NCBI RefSeq assembly: GCF_000426705.1
Contig: NZ_AUFW01000012.1
Location: 1 to 64,000 of the forward strand
Origin: Spirochaeta cellobiosiphila DSM 17781
GTDB taxonomy: Bacteria; Spirochaetota; Spirochaetia; DSM-17781
Direction of reading: 5' to 3'
Length of the DNA: 64,000 nt
This document shows, in pieces, positions 1 through 6,571 of the stretch. The notes below the pieces were generated by a model. It saw only the letters and a program-made list of their open reading frames with translations, was not told the origin of the DNA and did no database searches. How positions within the stretch are numbered: the stretch's first letter is position 1; the number at the start of each line of letters is the position of its first letter. The position numbers and the translations under genes are program-made.

Positions 1-454
1 CAATAGGATAGTGGGGACCATAAGTTCCATAGCGGATGTCATAGACCAAGCTCACCTTGGGAACCTTCTGACCAGGGTCGACCTTGCTGACTCCCGCTTT
101 GGAGACAATGTCCTTTCTAAGCTTAGCCGAGGCCGTAAAGTTAGGCTTTACATAATGTACATTGCTATCATAATCAGTGGAGTCTGTAGCAAATCCCCCT
201 TTGATACTTACACTGGCTTGGAACAAATCCGTAATGATTCTGTTCCCTGATAATAATTCATCCCTCACCACTTCAGTTAAGAGGTCCATCACAACAATGA
301 TGTCTTGTCGGGATACGGTGGTATTTTTCGTTGCCATGATGTTAATAATGTCATTTTGATAAAGGGTGTCTTTAATCTTCACTCGGGCGGCAAATCTTGA
401 TTCTTCTTTGTCTGTTAGTTTGTTTTCATTTAAGTAGTAATTTATCTTTCTCAT
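1..454 (-). CDS. HU-like DNA-binding domain protein, C-terminus beyond window edge
   Basis: An open frame on the minus strand starts at ATG 454-452 and runs off the left edge without a stop; 151 codons are visible. The start follows an AAGGAGAG ribosome-binding site with about 8 nt spacing. The protein begins MRKINYYLNENKLTDKEE and continues with an alternating helix and strand pattern (DIINIMATKNTTVSRQDI, then a VKPNFTASAKLRK segment). This resembles the HU-like N-terminal domains joined to Ig-like C-terminal domains (DUF4469-type) found in Bacteroidetes and spirochaetes. DNA binding is inferred from family resemblance only. The Ig-like part would lie outside the window. A long non-coding stretch full of small hairpins lies directly upstream. 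Confidence 0.6.
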   Translation of the reverse strand, partial: MRKINYYLNENKLTDKEESRFAARVKIKDTLYQNDIINIMATKNTTVSRQDIIVVMDLLTEVVRDELLSGNRIITDLFQASVSIKGGFATDSTDYDSNVHYVKPNFTASAKLRKDIVSKAGVSKVDPGQKVPKVSLVYDIRYGTYGPHYPI

Positions 455-966
455 CGGTATATCTCTCCTTGCGGCTGGGTCTTTTGAATAATCTCTGCGT
501 CATCAGCAAGAAGCTAAATGCTCATGTACAAGGAGTACACTGTGCTTTATCTTCTTACTTCTTCCTTGATCTGATTCAAAATACTTCGCCTTTCGGCCTT
601 CTGCATGTTCAGTTTTTTGAACTTTGCTTTTGACCTGGCTGGTAGCTTTTAGCTACTTCGCCTGGAACTCAGTTCCTTTTGCATCCCTTTGCCGTGGCCT
701 TTGGCTTTGGGGTGCTTTTGGCACTTTGTTCCTTTTGTGTTTGGTTTGGTTCCCCGGGCAACGCCTGGGGGTAAGGAGAGGGAGTGAAAGCCGGTATGCT
801 TGGGTCCTTGGCTTGTGGGCTTTGGTTCTTCCCCTTACATAGGCTTCTTCTCAGCTGTTTCTGGAATATCGAGAAGTTTTTTGAAAGTTTTTTTGTGAAA
901 TATGAAGGTTTTTGCTCATTTTTTCTTGTTTTGCTTAACAAGAGTACTTAACAAATGGGGTTGGGC
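455..966. other. Gene-poor stretch with a run of short hairpins
   Basis: No convincing gene is seen here. The frames that are open have low-complexity translations (runs of Leu/Phe/Trp on plus, Lys/Gln/Pro/Ser on minus). The stretch contains at least seven short perfect or near-perfect hairpins: 525-539, 607-622, 642-656, 664-676, 697-705, 712-724 and 752-770. Most have T-rich loops on the plus strand (A-rich on minus) and are spaced by CTTTTG or CTTTG-like words. Local base composition between 660 and 830 is clearly richer in G+C than the flanking genes. It lies between the hsp20 terminator and the ribosome-binding site of the minus-strand HU-like gene, so it could be a long structured leader, a small RNA gene or decayed repeat DNA. 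Confidence 0.5.
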
Positions 967-1007
967 AAAAAAAAAGAGCTGATGCAGAAAATATCTTCTG
1001 CATCAGC
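967..1007 (-). terminator. Rho-independent terminator of the hsp20 pair
   Basis: A perfect 12-bp stem (978-989 with 996-1007) and a 6-nt loop are followed, in the minus direction, by CTC and a run of nine T (967-975). It lies 16 nt downstream of the hsp20 stop codon and is a strong intrinsic terminator. Confidence 0.9.
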
Positions 1008-1022
1008 CCGGTCTGTAATCGT

Positions 1023-1439
1023 TTACTTAATCTCGATTCGTTTAGGACTAGCTTCAGGTTTTTTAGGAATGGTTATGGTTAAAACACCATTCTTTAATTC
1101 CGCTTTGATCCGATCGTGATCGATGCCTTTAGGTAGTTGGAAAGTCCTTGAGTAGGAAGCTTCGCTTCGTTCTCGAATCAGATAAGACTCTTCCTCTTTT
1201 TCTTCCTTCTCTACCTTTTTGATTGTTGAAAAAGATAATCTGTCATCTTTGATCTCAAGGTTAATATCCTTTTGATCAATACCTGGCAAGTCGGCGATAA
1301 TCTGATATTCGGCATCTTTTTCGACAAAGTCTACGGAAGCTTGGCTTGCACCGTAGGGATTGCCCCAGATACCATCCATCATTCTTTCCACGTCTCTTGC
1401 CCAATCTAGTGCTCTGTTGTTGTTTGCTAAATACCTCAT
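1023..1439 (-). CDS. Small heat-shock protein (Hsp20/alpha-crystallin family), copy 2
   Basis: This 138-residue protein has the alpha-crystallin domain from about residue 35 to the end. It shows the AELKNGVLTITIPK signature (the A-x-x-x-n-GvL motif of Hsp20 proteins) and a C-terminal basic and hydrophobic tail (KRIEIK). Family role: an ATP-independent holdase that binds unfolding proteins in the cytoplasm. It is the second gene of a tandem pair, 17 nt after the upstream paralogue, with its own AGGAGG-like ribosome-binding site just before ATG 1439. The two proteins share the same start (MRYL), the VDFVEKD segment and the GxL motif, so they look like a local duplication. A strong terminator follows. 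Confidence 0.93.
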   Translation of the reverse strand: MRYLANNNRALDWARDVERMMDGIWGNPYGASQASVDFVEKDAEYQIIADLPGIDQKDINLEIKDDRLSFSTIKKVEKEEKEEESYLIRERSEASYSRTFQLPKGIDHDRIKAELKNGVLTITIPKKPEASPKRIEIK

Positions 1440-1456
1440 TTTCTGCCTCCTTAGGT

Positions 1457-1852
1457 TTATTTTATGTTTATCTTTTTGGGTCCAGCTTCGGGACTCTTTT
1501 TAATGCTTACTGTTAGTATTCCATTCTTCAAATCAGCTTTGATCTGATCCTGATCAGCGTCTTTGGGAAGATTAAAGCTCCTTGTGTAGGATGAACCTGT
1601 CCTTTCCTTTAATAGGTAAGTTACATCCTTTTGCTCTGTTTCTTCTTCTCGCTTTGTTGATAGGGTTAATCTATTGTTATGTACTTCTAGATTAACTTCC
1701 TTTTGGCTTACACCTGGCATATTCGCTATAAGTAGATATTCTGAATCCTTTTCTACAAAATCGATTGCTGGTTCCCTGTTGTAGAAGGAATCACCCCAGA
1801 TGCTATTAGCTAATCTGTCAATGTCACTGTGTGTTTTTACTAAATATCTCAT
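1457..1852 (-). CDS. Small heat-shock protein (Hsp20/alpha-crystallin family), copy 1
   Basis: A 131-residue Hsp20 with the alpha-crystallin domain from about residue 28. The segments IDFVEKDSEYLLIANMPGV and ADLKNGILTVSIKK are diagnostic. It is the first gene of the pair, with an AGGAGG ribosome-binding site upstream of ATG 1852. A sigma-54-type promoter lies 45 nt upstream, an unusual choice for heat-shock chaperones. It is shorter at the N-terminus than its neighbour, so the two copies may differ in oligomer assembly (inference). Function as a holdase chaperone is established for the family. Confidence 0.93.
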   Translation of the reverse strand: MRYLVKTHSDIDRLANSIWGDSFYNREPAIDFVEKDSEYLLIANMPGVSQKEVNLEVHNNRLTLSTKREEETEQKDVTYLLKERTGSSYTRSFNLPKDADQDQIKADLKNGILTVSIKKSPEAGPKKINIK

Positions 1853-1896
1853 AATAATGCCTCCTGCATTAGTTTTATTCTTTTCACTTACTATAA

Positions 1897-1912
1897 TGCA
1901 AAGGCTGTGCCA
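1897..1912 (-). promoter_or_regulatory. Sigma-54 (RpoN) -24/-12 promoter of the hsp20 pair
   Basis: The minus strand reads TGGCACAGCCTTTGCA, which matches the RpoN consensus TGGCAC-N5-TTGCA, including the invariant GG and GC. The predicted transcription start is near 1886, giving a leader of about 33 nt with a good ribosome-binding site before ATG 1852. No well-spaced sigma-70 -35/-10 pair is seen in the same interval. Confidence 0.75.
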
Positions 1913-2012
1913 AATTATGTTTTTGCTTTTTAAAATTATTTAAATCGTTGTAATAAAAGGAAATAATAAAAGCTCTTTTTCTTAGGTAAGAACTCCATAG
2001 AAGAGCTTTATC

Positions 2013-2068
2013 TGTTTCATTTTGACATAGGATCTTTATGACTCATTATATAGTGTCAATATGAAACA
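2013..2068. promoter_or_regulatory. Inverted repeat, candidate enhancer or operator (TGTTTCAT boxes)
   Basis: Two 16-bp arms (2013-2028 and 2053-2068) form an imperfect inverted repeat of TGTTTCATTTTGACAT. A third copy of the TGTTTCAT core lies at 2095-2102, inside the spacer of the plus-strand promoter. The pair sits about 100-170 bp upstream of the sigma-54 promoter at 1897-1912, the usual range for enhancer-binding activators. Another hairpin, AAAGCTCTT with AAGAGCTTT, lies at about 1968-2009. Confidence 0.45.
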
Positions 2069-2080
2069 CTTGCCTTTTTA

Positions 2081-2108
2081 TTGCTAATCTGAAGTGTTTC
2101 ATTATAGA
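2081..2108 (+). promoter_or_regulatory. Promoter of the zinc-ribbon gene
   Basis: TTGCTA and TATAGA are separated by 16 nt. A TGTTTCAT box lies in the spacer, so a regulator bound there could block this promoter. The predicted start is near 2115, about 12 nt before the chosen ATG. Confidence 0.45.
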
Positions 2109-2126
2109 CTAGCGCGAGAGGTAAAT

Positions 2127-2666
2127 ATGAAATGTCCAAATTGTTCTAGTTTTGAATCAAAGCATATCGAGCTTGATAATAGTTTAGAAGCTTATTGCTG
2201 TAGTGAATGTAAGGGTGTATGGATCCCATCACGTAATTATATAAAGTTTGTATCCCAGAATAATTTTTCCTATGAAGGGTTGGATGAAAATATATTTTCC
2301 CTAATATTCTCTGACAAAGATTCTCAAAACGCTAAAGTTTGTCCTGATTGTGGTAAAGCCGTTGTATCAAGTAAAGCAGGCTTTGGTGCCAGCTTCTATG
2401 TTGATAGATGTGACAACTGTTTTGGAATTTGGCTAGATGAAAATGAATGGGAGAAACTAAAAGAAAAAGGTTTGCATACGGCCATTTATTATATGTTCTC
2501 TTCTTCTTGGAAACACAAGGTTAGAAAGCAAACACAAATGGAAATAAAGGTGCAATCTATTAAGGATAACTTTGAACCAGAACAAGCTCAGAAAATCCTT
2601 GATTTTATGAATTGGTTAGTCAATCAAGAAGATAAGGATAAGATTCAAAGTTTTCTCATATCATAG
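2127..2666 (+). CDS. Double zinc-ribbon (zf-TFIIB-like) protein
   Basis: This 179-residue protein starts at ATG 2127 behind a GAGAGG ribosome-binding site; an upstream in-frame ATG at 2094 lies inside the promoter. Two zinc ribbons are visible. The first is CPNC (residues 3-6) with CCSECKGVW near 25-33. The second is CPDC near 73 with CDNCFGIWLDENEWE near 96-110, the usual ending of zf-TFIIB-type single-domain proteins. The last 60 residues are helical and charged. Such proteins bind zinc structurally, and their molecular role is not established. The methyltransferase gene follows after 12 nt, so the two are probably cotranscribed. Confidence 0.75.
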   Translation: MKCPNCSSFESKHIELDNSLEAYCCSECKGVWIPSRNYIKFVSQNNFSYEGLDENIFSLIFSDKDSQNAKVCPDCGKAVVSSKAGFGASFYVDRCDNCFGIWLDENEWEKLKEKGLHTAIYYMFSSSWKHKVRKQTQMEIKVQSIKDNFEPEQAQKILDFMNWLVNQEDKDKIQSFLIS

Positions 2667-2678
2667 GAGGTAAACGCT

Positions 2679-3434
2679 TTGTCAGATAATTATGTAGATA
2701 TAAACGCTAGTGTTTTTAATAAGTGGAATGAAGAAGGTTGGGAGTGGGGGACACCTATCACTCACGAAATTTATGAACAGGCCAAGGTTCATAATAATTG
2801 GGATGTGGTACTAACTCCTACCAAGGCTGTTCCCAAGGATTGGTTTTGTGACTTCAAGGGGGCTAAGATCTTAGGTTTAGCTTCCGGTGGTGGTCAGCAG
2901 ATGCCTATTTTTGCGGCTTTAGGGGCTGAGTGTACCATTCTGGATTATTCCGACAGCCAGTTAGAAAGCGAACGGATGGTAGCCGATAGGGAAGGCTATT
3001 CCATTGAGATTATTCAAGCGGATATGACCAAACCCTTACCACTACAGGATGAAAGCTTCGACCTTATCTTCCATCCTGTATCCAATTGTTATATCGAAGA
3101 TGTGATTCCTGTCTGGAAAGAATGCTACCGTGTGTTAAAGAAAGGGGGGATACTCCTGGCAGGTTTAGATACAGGAGTTAACTACTTATTCGATGAAGAC
3201 GAAAAGAGCATCAAATACAAACTTCCCTTTAATCCGCTTCAGGATAAGGAAGTCTATGATATGTGTATCCGTAATGATTGGGGCCTGCAATTTTCTCATA
3301 CCATAGAAGAACAGCTTGGAGGACAGCTTAAGGCTGGTTTTCAACTAACAGATATCTTCCATGATACTAATGGACAAGGACCTCTTCATGAGCACAATGC
3401 CCCTAGCTTCTATGCTACAAGATCAGTTAAGTAA
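2679..3434 (+). CDS. Class I SAM-dependent methyltransferase
   Basis: A 251-residue protein with a class I Rossmann methyltransferase fold. The glycine-rich SAM-binding motif I is ILGLASGGGQQMP (about residue 65-77). The acidic motif II is TILDYSDSQL, and ADMTKPLPLQDESFDLIFHP is the post-motif region. The substrate cannot be read from the sequence. It starts with TTG at 2679 behind a perfect AGGAGG 8 nt upstream. It follows the zinc-ribbon gene closely, and its 3' end overlaps the convergent minus-strand gene by 12 nt. Confidence 0.85.
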   Translation: MSDNYVDINASVFNKWNEEGWEWGTPITHEIYEQAKVHNNWDVVLTPTKAVPKDWFCDFKGAKILGLASGGGQQMPIFAALGAECTILDYSDSQLESERMVADREGYSIEIIQADMTKPLPLQDESFDLIFHPVSNCYIEDVIPVWKECYRVLKKGGILLAGLDTGVNYLFDEDEKSIKYKLPFNPLQDKEVYDMCIRNDWGLQFSHTIEEQLGGQLKAGFQLTDIFHDTNGQGPLHEHNAPSFYATRSVK

Positions 3435-4205
3435 AGGAACAGGGTCATAATAATAGAGGCTATAAGACTCTAAGGTGCTTCCTTCATCATAGGTACTCTC
3501 TTTGATAAGGTTGCCCTTTTGGTCGTATTCAAAACGTATAACGTATTGTAGGCCTCTTCGGGTTTTAAAAGCTTCTGTAGTCTTTAGCCCCTTATCATTA
3601 TATTCATAAGCCAGGTAATTCAAGATCAGATCGGAGGCTGTGAACTCTGAGTTCTTAATTATCCTGTCTTCATCATCATATTCAGTCACAAAATAACTCA
3701 AGAGAGTATCATCCTCATCGTAGCTATAACAGATTTCCTTATGGGGCTGGGGATACTCATACTTATAATAATTCACAGTATTTGTGGGGTAATGATGATA
3801 AGTACTTTGGATTAAACGATTTTTATCGTCATAGACATTGCTATAAGAATCTTCTTCTTTACCTTTGTGGGTAAAGGTATTTTCATAAACCTTATTTTTA
3901 TTATCGTCATACATCATTAATGTATAGCCTAAGAGTCCCGTCTTTACATCAAAGGTTGTTGTTCTGGTTCTGTTTTTATCTTGATCATATTCATGTTTGT
4001 AGATTTTCTCTAATTCATTTGCTTCGTTATAAGAACGCTCTTCTATAAGTAGGGAGTCTTCCGAGTATTTATAAGTATGAAGCAATTCCAGATTATCTTC
4101 ATAATAGAACTCACTCTTGCTTAAACGGTATTGGGAATCACCGTAGCTATAGGTAACAAATCCCATTAACAGGATGAGCGAAAGTATCAGGGGGTTCGTA
4201 TGCAT
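3423..4205 (-). CDS. Secreted protein with YD-type (Rhs-like) strand repeats
   Basis: A 260-residue protein with an N-terminal signal peptide (hydrophobic residues about 5-20, ending TYSYG). The body is a series of about 20-residue units with alternating tyrosines and charged turns: EYDQDKNRTRTTTFD, VYDDKNRLIQSTY, EYDDEDRIIKNSEF, EYNDKGLKTTEAF and EYDQKGNLIKESTYD. These resemble YD/Rhs repeats and the MORN-like beta repeats of exported proteins. There is no catalytic domain and no toxin tip, so it looks like a stand-alone beta-solenoid exported to the periplasm or surface. Function unknown. An AAGGAG ribosome-binding site and a strong promoter precede it. Confidence 0.6.
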   Translation of the reverse strand: MHTNPLILSLILLMGFVTYSYGDSQYRLSKSEFYYEDNLELLHTYKYSEDSLLIEERSYNEANELEKIYKHEYDQDKNRTRTTTFDVKTGLLGYTLMMYDDNKNKVYENTFTHKGKEEDSYSNVYDDKNRLIQSTYHHYPTNTVNYYKYEYPQPHKEICYSYDEDDTLLSYFVTEYDDEDRIIKNSEFTASDLILNYLAYEYNDKGLKTTEAFKTRRGLQYVIRFEYDQKGNLIKESTYDEGSTLESYSLYYYDPVPLLN

Positions 4206-4237
4206 TGGGTAATATCACTCCTTTTGTAATGTGGGGT

Positions 4238-4266
4238 ATTATAGTAAGCTATTAAAAGCATTTCAA
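4238..4266 (-). promoter_or_regulatory. Promoter of the YD-repeat gene
   Basis: On the minus strand TTGAAA and TATAAT are separated by 17 nt, close to the sigma-70 consensus. The -35 box overlaps a possible ATG (4266) of the divergent gene, which argues for the downstream GTG start of that gene. Confidence 0.6.
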
Positions 4267-4280
4267 TGAGTGAGGTCTTT

Positions 4281-4739
4281 GTGATTAAATACAGTTTTAT
4301 TAATCAGATAAAGTATGATTATTTTTCAGGGGTTAATTCTTCAGTCCCTGTTATATTCTGGGTCGTAATGCTTTTACAAAGGTTACTTGATCCTTCTCAT
4401 AATCAACAGGTTTTTATTTTTCTAACCACAGTATTAACGGCTGTTTGTCTTATCCTATTATTATTTCGTGTCAATAAGTTCCAGAGCCTGGCTAAGCGGG
4501 GAATGATCAAAGAGGCCCAATTACTTGGTGTCTCTTTCTATAGAGGACGAGGTCGAGTGAAATTCGCTTTTGACCATGAGGGACAGCAAATCACTGCTGT
4601 TCATAATATCTATAGAAATAGTGTCACCAGATCCTTGAAAGAGGCCACAACAATTGAGGTTGTGTTTCATCCTAATAAGCCAAAGCAGGCGTATCTTCTT
4701 ATAGCTATTGGTGAGCCCATTCAGCCAGAAGTCGCCTAG
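4281..4739 (+). CDS. Membrane protein resembling the DUF3592 family
   Basis: About 152 residues. There are two hydrophobic segments near the N-terminus (VPVIFWVVMLLQ and a long FLTTVLTAVCLILLLF stretch), then a soluble beta-rich domain of about 75 residues ending in VVFHPNKPKQAYL. The spacing and the x-V-x-Y/H-P-x-x-P-x-x-A/Y ending are typical of DUF3592-like proteins. I prefer GTG 4281 because TGAGG lies 5 nt before it; ATG 4266 is in frame and would add five residues. Function unknown. The HD hydrolase gene begins 1 nt after its stop, so the two are likely cotranscribed. Confidence 0.55.
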   Translation: MIKYSFINQIKYDYFSGVNSSVPVIFWVVMLLQRLLDPSHNQQVFIFLTTVLTAVCLILLLFRVNKFQSLAKRGMIKEAQLLGVSFYRGRGRVKFAFDHEGQQITAVHNIYRNSVTRSLKEATTIEVVFHPNKPKQAYLLIAIGEPIQPEVA

Positions 4740-4740
4740 A

Positions 4741-5400
4741 ATGATAATAGACCGTGATAATGTGATCATCCAAACTACTCATTTTGTTCAGCAGACCCTG
4801 AAGGATGCCGAAGCCGGCCATGATTGGTGGCATGTTTATAGGGTATGGCAATTAGCTAAGAGAATAGCCCAAGAGGAGAAAGTCGACCTCTTTATTGTAG
4901 AATTGGGTGCCTTGCTTCACGATATTGCTGATTCCAAGTTTCATCAGGGAGATGAAAAAATTGGTCCTCTTTTGGCCTCTGATTTTCTCAAATCCTTAGG
5001 CGTTGAGGATTCCATAACTGAACAGGTAAGGATGATCATTCAGAACATATCCTTTAAGGGAGGGAACTTTGAGCAAGACTTCAAATCCCCTGAATTGGAC
5101 GTGGTACAAGATGCGGATCGATTAGATGCTATAGGAGCCATCGGTATAGCAAGAACCTTTAATTATGGAGGCTATAAAGGGCGTTTACTCTATGATCCTT
5201 CTGTGCCTCCCCGGCTTAATATGTCCAAAGAGGAATATAAAAATAGTACAGCACCGACTATCAATCATTTTTATGAGAAACTTCTTCTTTTAAAGGATAG
5301 AATGAATACAAAGACCGGTTCTGAAATGGCTGTCAAAAGACATGAGTTTATGGAGACATTCTTAGATGAGTTTTATAGTGAATGGAATGGGGAAAGTTAG
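4741..5400 (+). CDS. HD-domain phosphohydrolase (YpgQ/YedJ-like)
   Basis: A 219-residue protein with the full HD metal-binding signature: H in HDWWHVYRV (about residue 23), HD in LLHDIAD (about 57-59) and D in DADRLDAIGAIGIARTF (about 124). That last motif and the overall length match YpgQ/YedJ-type proteins, for which metal-dependent nucleotide pyrophosphohydrolase activity has been described for YpgQ. The substrate here is inferred only. ATG 4741 lies 1 nt after the preceding stop codon. The start of a decayed lipoprotein gene overlaps its 3' end. Confidence 0.85.
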   Translation: MIIDRDNVIIQTTHFVQQTLKDAEAGHDWWHVYRVWQLAKRIAQEEKVDLFIVELGALLHDIADSKFHQGDEKIGPLLASDFLKSLGVEDSITEQVRMIIQNISFKGGNFEQDFKSPELDVVQDADRLDAIGAIGIARTFNYGGYKGRLLYDPSVPPRLNMSKEEYKNSTAPTINHFYEKLLLLKDRMNTKTGSEMAVKRHEFMETFLDEFYSEWNGES

Positions 5401-5567
5401 GTTTGTTATCCTATTTATCCTCATAGGACTCAGCTCCTGCCAGTGTTAGAGAACGAGCTTTTGAGATCACAGAGAAGTATGAGTATGGAGGACAAAGTCA
5501 TTACTCCGATACAAACGGAGGCATCGATTGTTCCGGTGGAAGGCTTCTTCTGGAAGATCGTTATTAG
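5387..5567 (+). pseudogene. Remnant of an NlpC/P60-type lipoprotein gene
   Basis: ATG 5387 opens a 20-codon frame, MGKVRFVILFILIGLSSCQC, which is a complete lipoprotein signal peptide with an LSSC lipobox. It then stops at TAG 5447. In the next frame (from about 5445) the translation continues VRERAFEITEKYEYGG, then QSHYSDTNGGIDCSGG, and stops at 5567. The YGG...GxDCSG pattern is the start of an NlpC/P60 cysteine peptidase domain with its catalytic Cys. The sequence therefore shows a frameshift near 5445 and loss of everything after the catalytic Cys, where the convergent nadR-like gene ends. A functional ancestor would have been a cell-wall hydrolase. Confidence 0.7.
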
Positions 5568-6571
5568 ATCTTCTGTCCATAGAAGTTTGAATATGGTTTG
5601 TACTGATTCAATACATCTTCCACTATAGCCATACGTTCTTCTACGCTTCCTCTTAATATAATGTAGGGAATATTCCGTTCCTTCAGATCAGCAATGACTT
5701 GCTTGTGGAAGGTAGAACGTTTTTGCTCTCCACTTCGATCCCAAGTGTCATCATAGGGAATGTCATCATCACATAAGAAAAATAGGTCATACCGTTTGTA
5801 ATTCTCATGGGCTACTTTTGCTAAGTAATCAGGAGCTTTACCATGATAATCCAGAGCGTACATGTAGGTGGTGATGGCATTGGTATCAACGAAGCAATAT
5901 TTATTAGCTTGGGCAAAGGCTATTTCTTCTCTTTCTATGTGTCCTGCGGCTATATCATTAAAGGCTTCAAAACCGATTCGCCTATCTATCTGATGAGTCG
6001 TCCAGTATTCTCTGCCGTATTCGGGAGCAAAGGATGTGTGGAATCTCTTAGCTAAGGCTTCTGTGATAGTGGACTTCCCTGTGGACATGGCACCCATAAA
6101 GACGACCTTTGTTATCATATCCCTATAGACGACAGGATCTAAATATTCTTTGTAGTGATATGGATTGGAGCGGATCTTCGTCGCTGATATGGGACAGTGT
6201 AGACGCTTTTCGTCTACCCGGCGATCGATAGCTCCCAGGGCCTTACTCATATGATCTCCATAGTATTCACTACAGTAAAAATGGGTAATATTAATGCCTT
6301 GTATCAAGCTCGATACATACTCTTCTTCCTGTTTTTCCACAACTTTGATATCTTCCACTTCTGGGGGACCGTCCCAGGCTTCGATTACTTTTACTTGAGG
6401 GTATAAAGATCTAATCCACTTAGCTCGCACTTGGAGAGGAATAGGGATGAGGTCTGTGTCATATATGATGACAATCAGTTCGTCCACTTCCTTAAGTGCT
6501 GTATCAATGACAAATTGATGCCCCTTATGAAAAGGGGCGTATTTACCAAGGGTTAGACCTATTTTCTTCAT
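5564..6571 (-). CDS. nadR: NadR-like NMN adenylyltransferase / ribosylnicotinamide kinase
   Basis: 335 residues, two domains. Residues 1-150 are a nucleotidyltransferase with the GKYAPFHKGHQ (HxGH-type) motif near residue 10 and SATKIRSNP (ISxTxxR-type) near 130. Residues 155-335 are a P-loop kinase with Walker A GAMSTGKST near 160. This is the NadR/NadM arrangement, making NAD+ from nicotinamide riboside by way of NMN. The N-terminal helix-turn-helix repressor domain of enterobacterial NadR is absent, so this is an enzyme only. Its ATG shares one base with the upstream pnuC stop, and pnuC supplies the substrate. Confidence 0.9.
   Translation of the reverse strand: MKKIGLTLGKYAPFHKGHQFVIDTALKEVDELIVIIYDTDLIPIPLQVRAKWIRSLYPQVKVIEAWDGPPEVEDIKVVEKQEEEYVSSLIQGINITHFYCSEYYGDHMSKALGAIDRRVDEKRLHCPISATKIRSNPYHYKEYLDPVVYRDMITKVVFMGAMSTGKSTITEALAKRFHTSFAPEYGREYWTTHQIDRRIGFEAFNDIAAGHIEREEIAFAQANKYCFVDTNAITTYMYALDYHGKAPDYLAKVAHENYKRYDLFFLCDDDIPYDDTWDRSGEQKRSTFHKQVIADLKERNIPYIILRGSVEERMAIVEDVLNQYKPYSNFYGQKI

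Noticed and set aside
135-150. GTTAGGC word resembling an integron attC core site
   Set aside because: It lies inside the HU-like coding frame, no paired second core or palindromic attC body is present, and no integrase is in the window.
669-941. 90-residue open frame on the minus strand within the hairpin stretch
   Set aside because: The translation is low-complexity Lys/Gln/Pro/Ser, it runs across the hairpins, and it has no recognisable domain or clear Shine-Dalgarno support.
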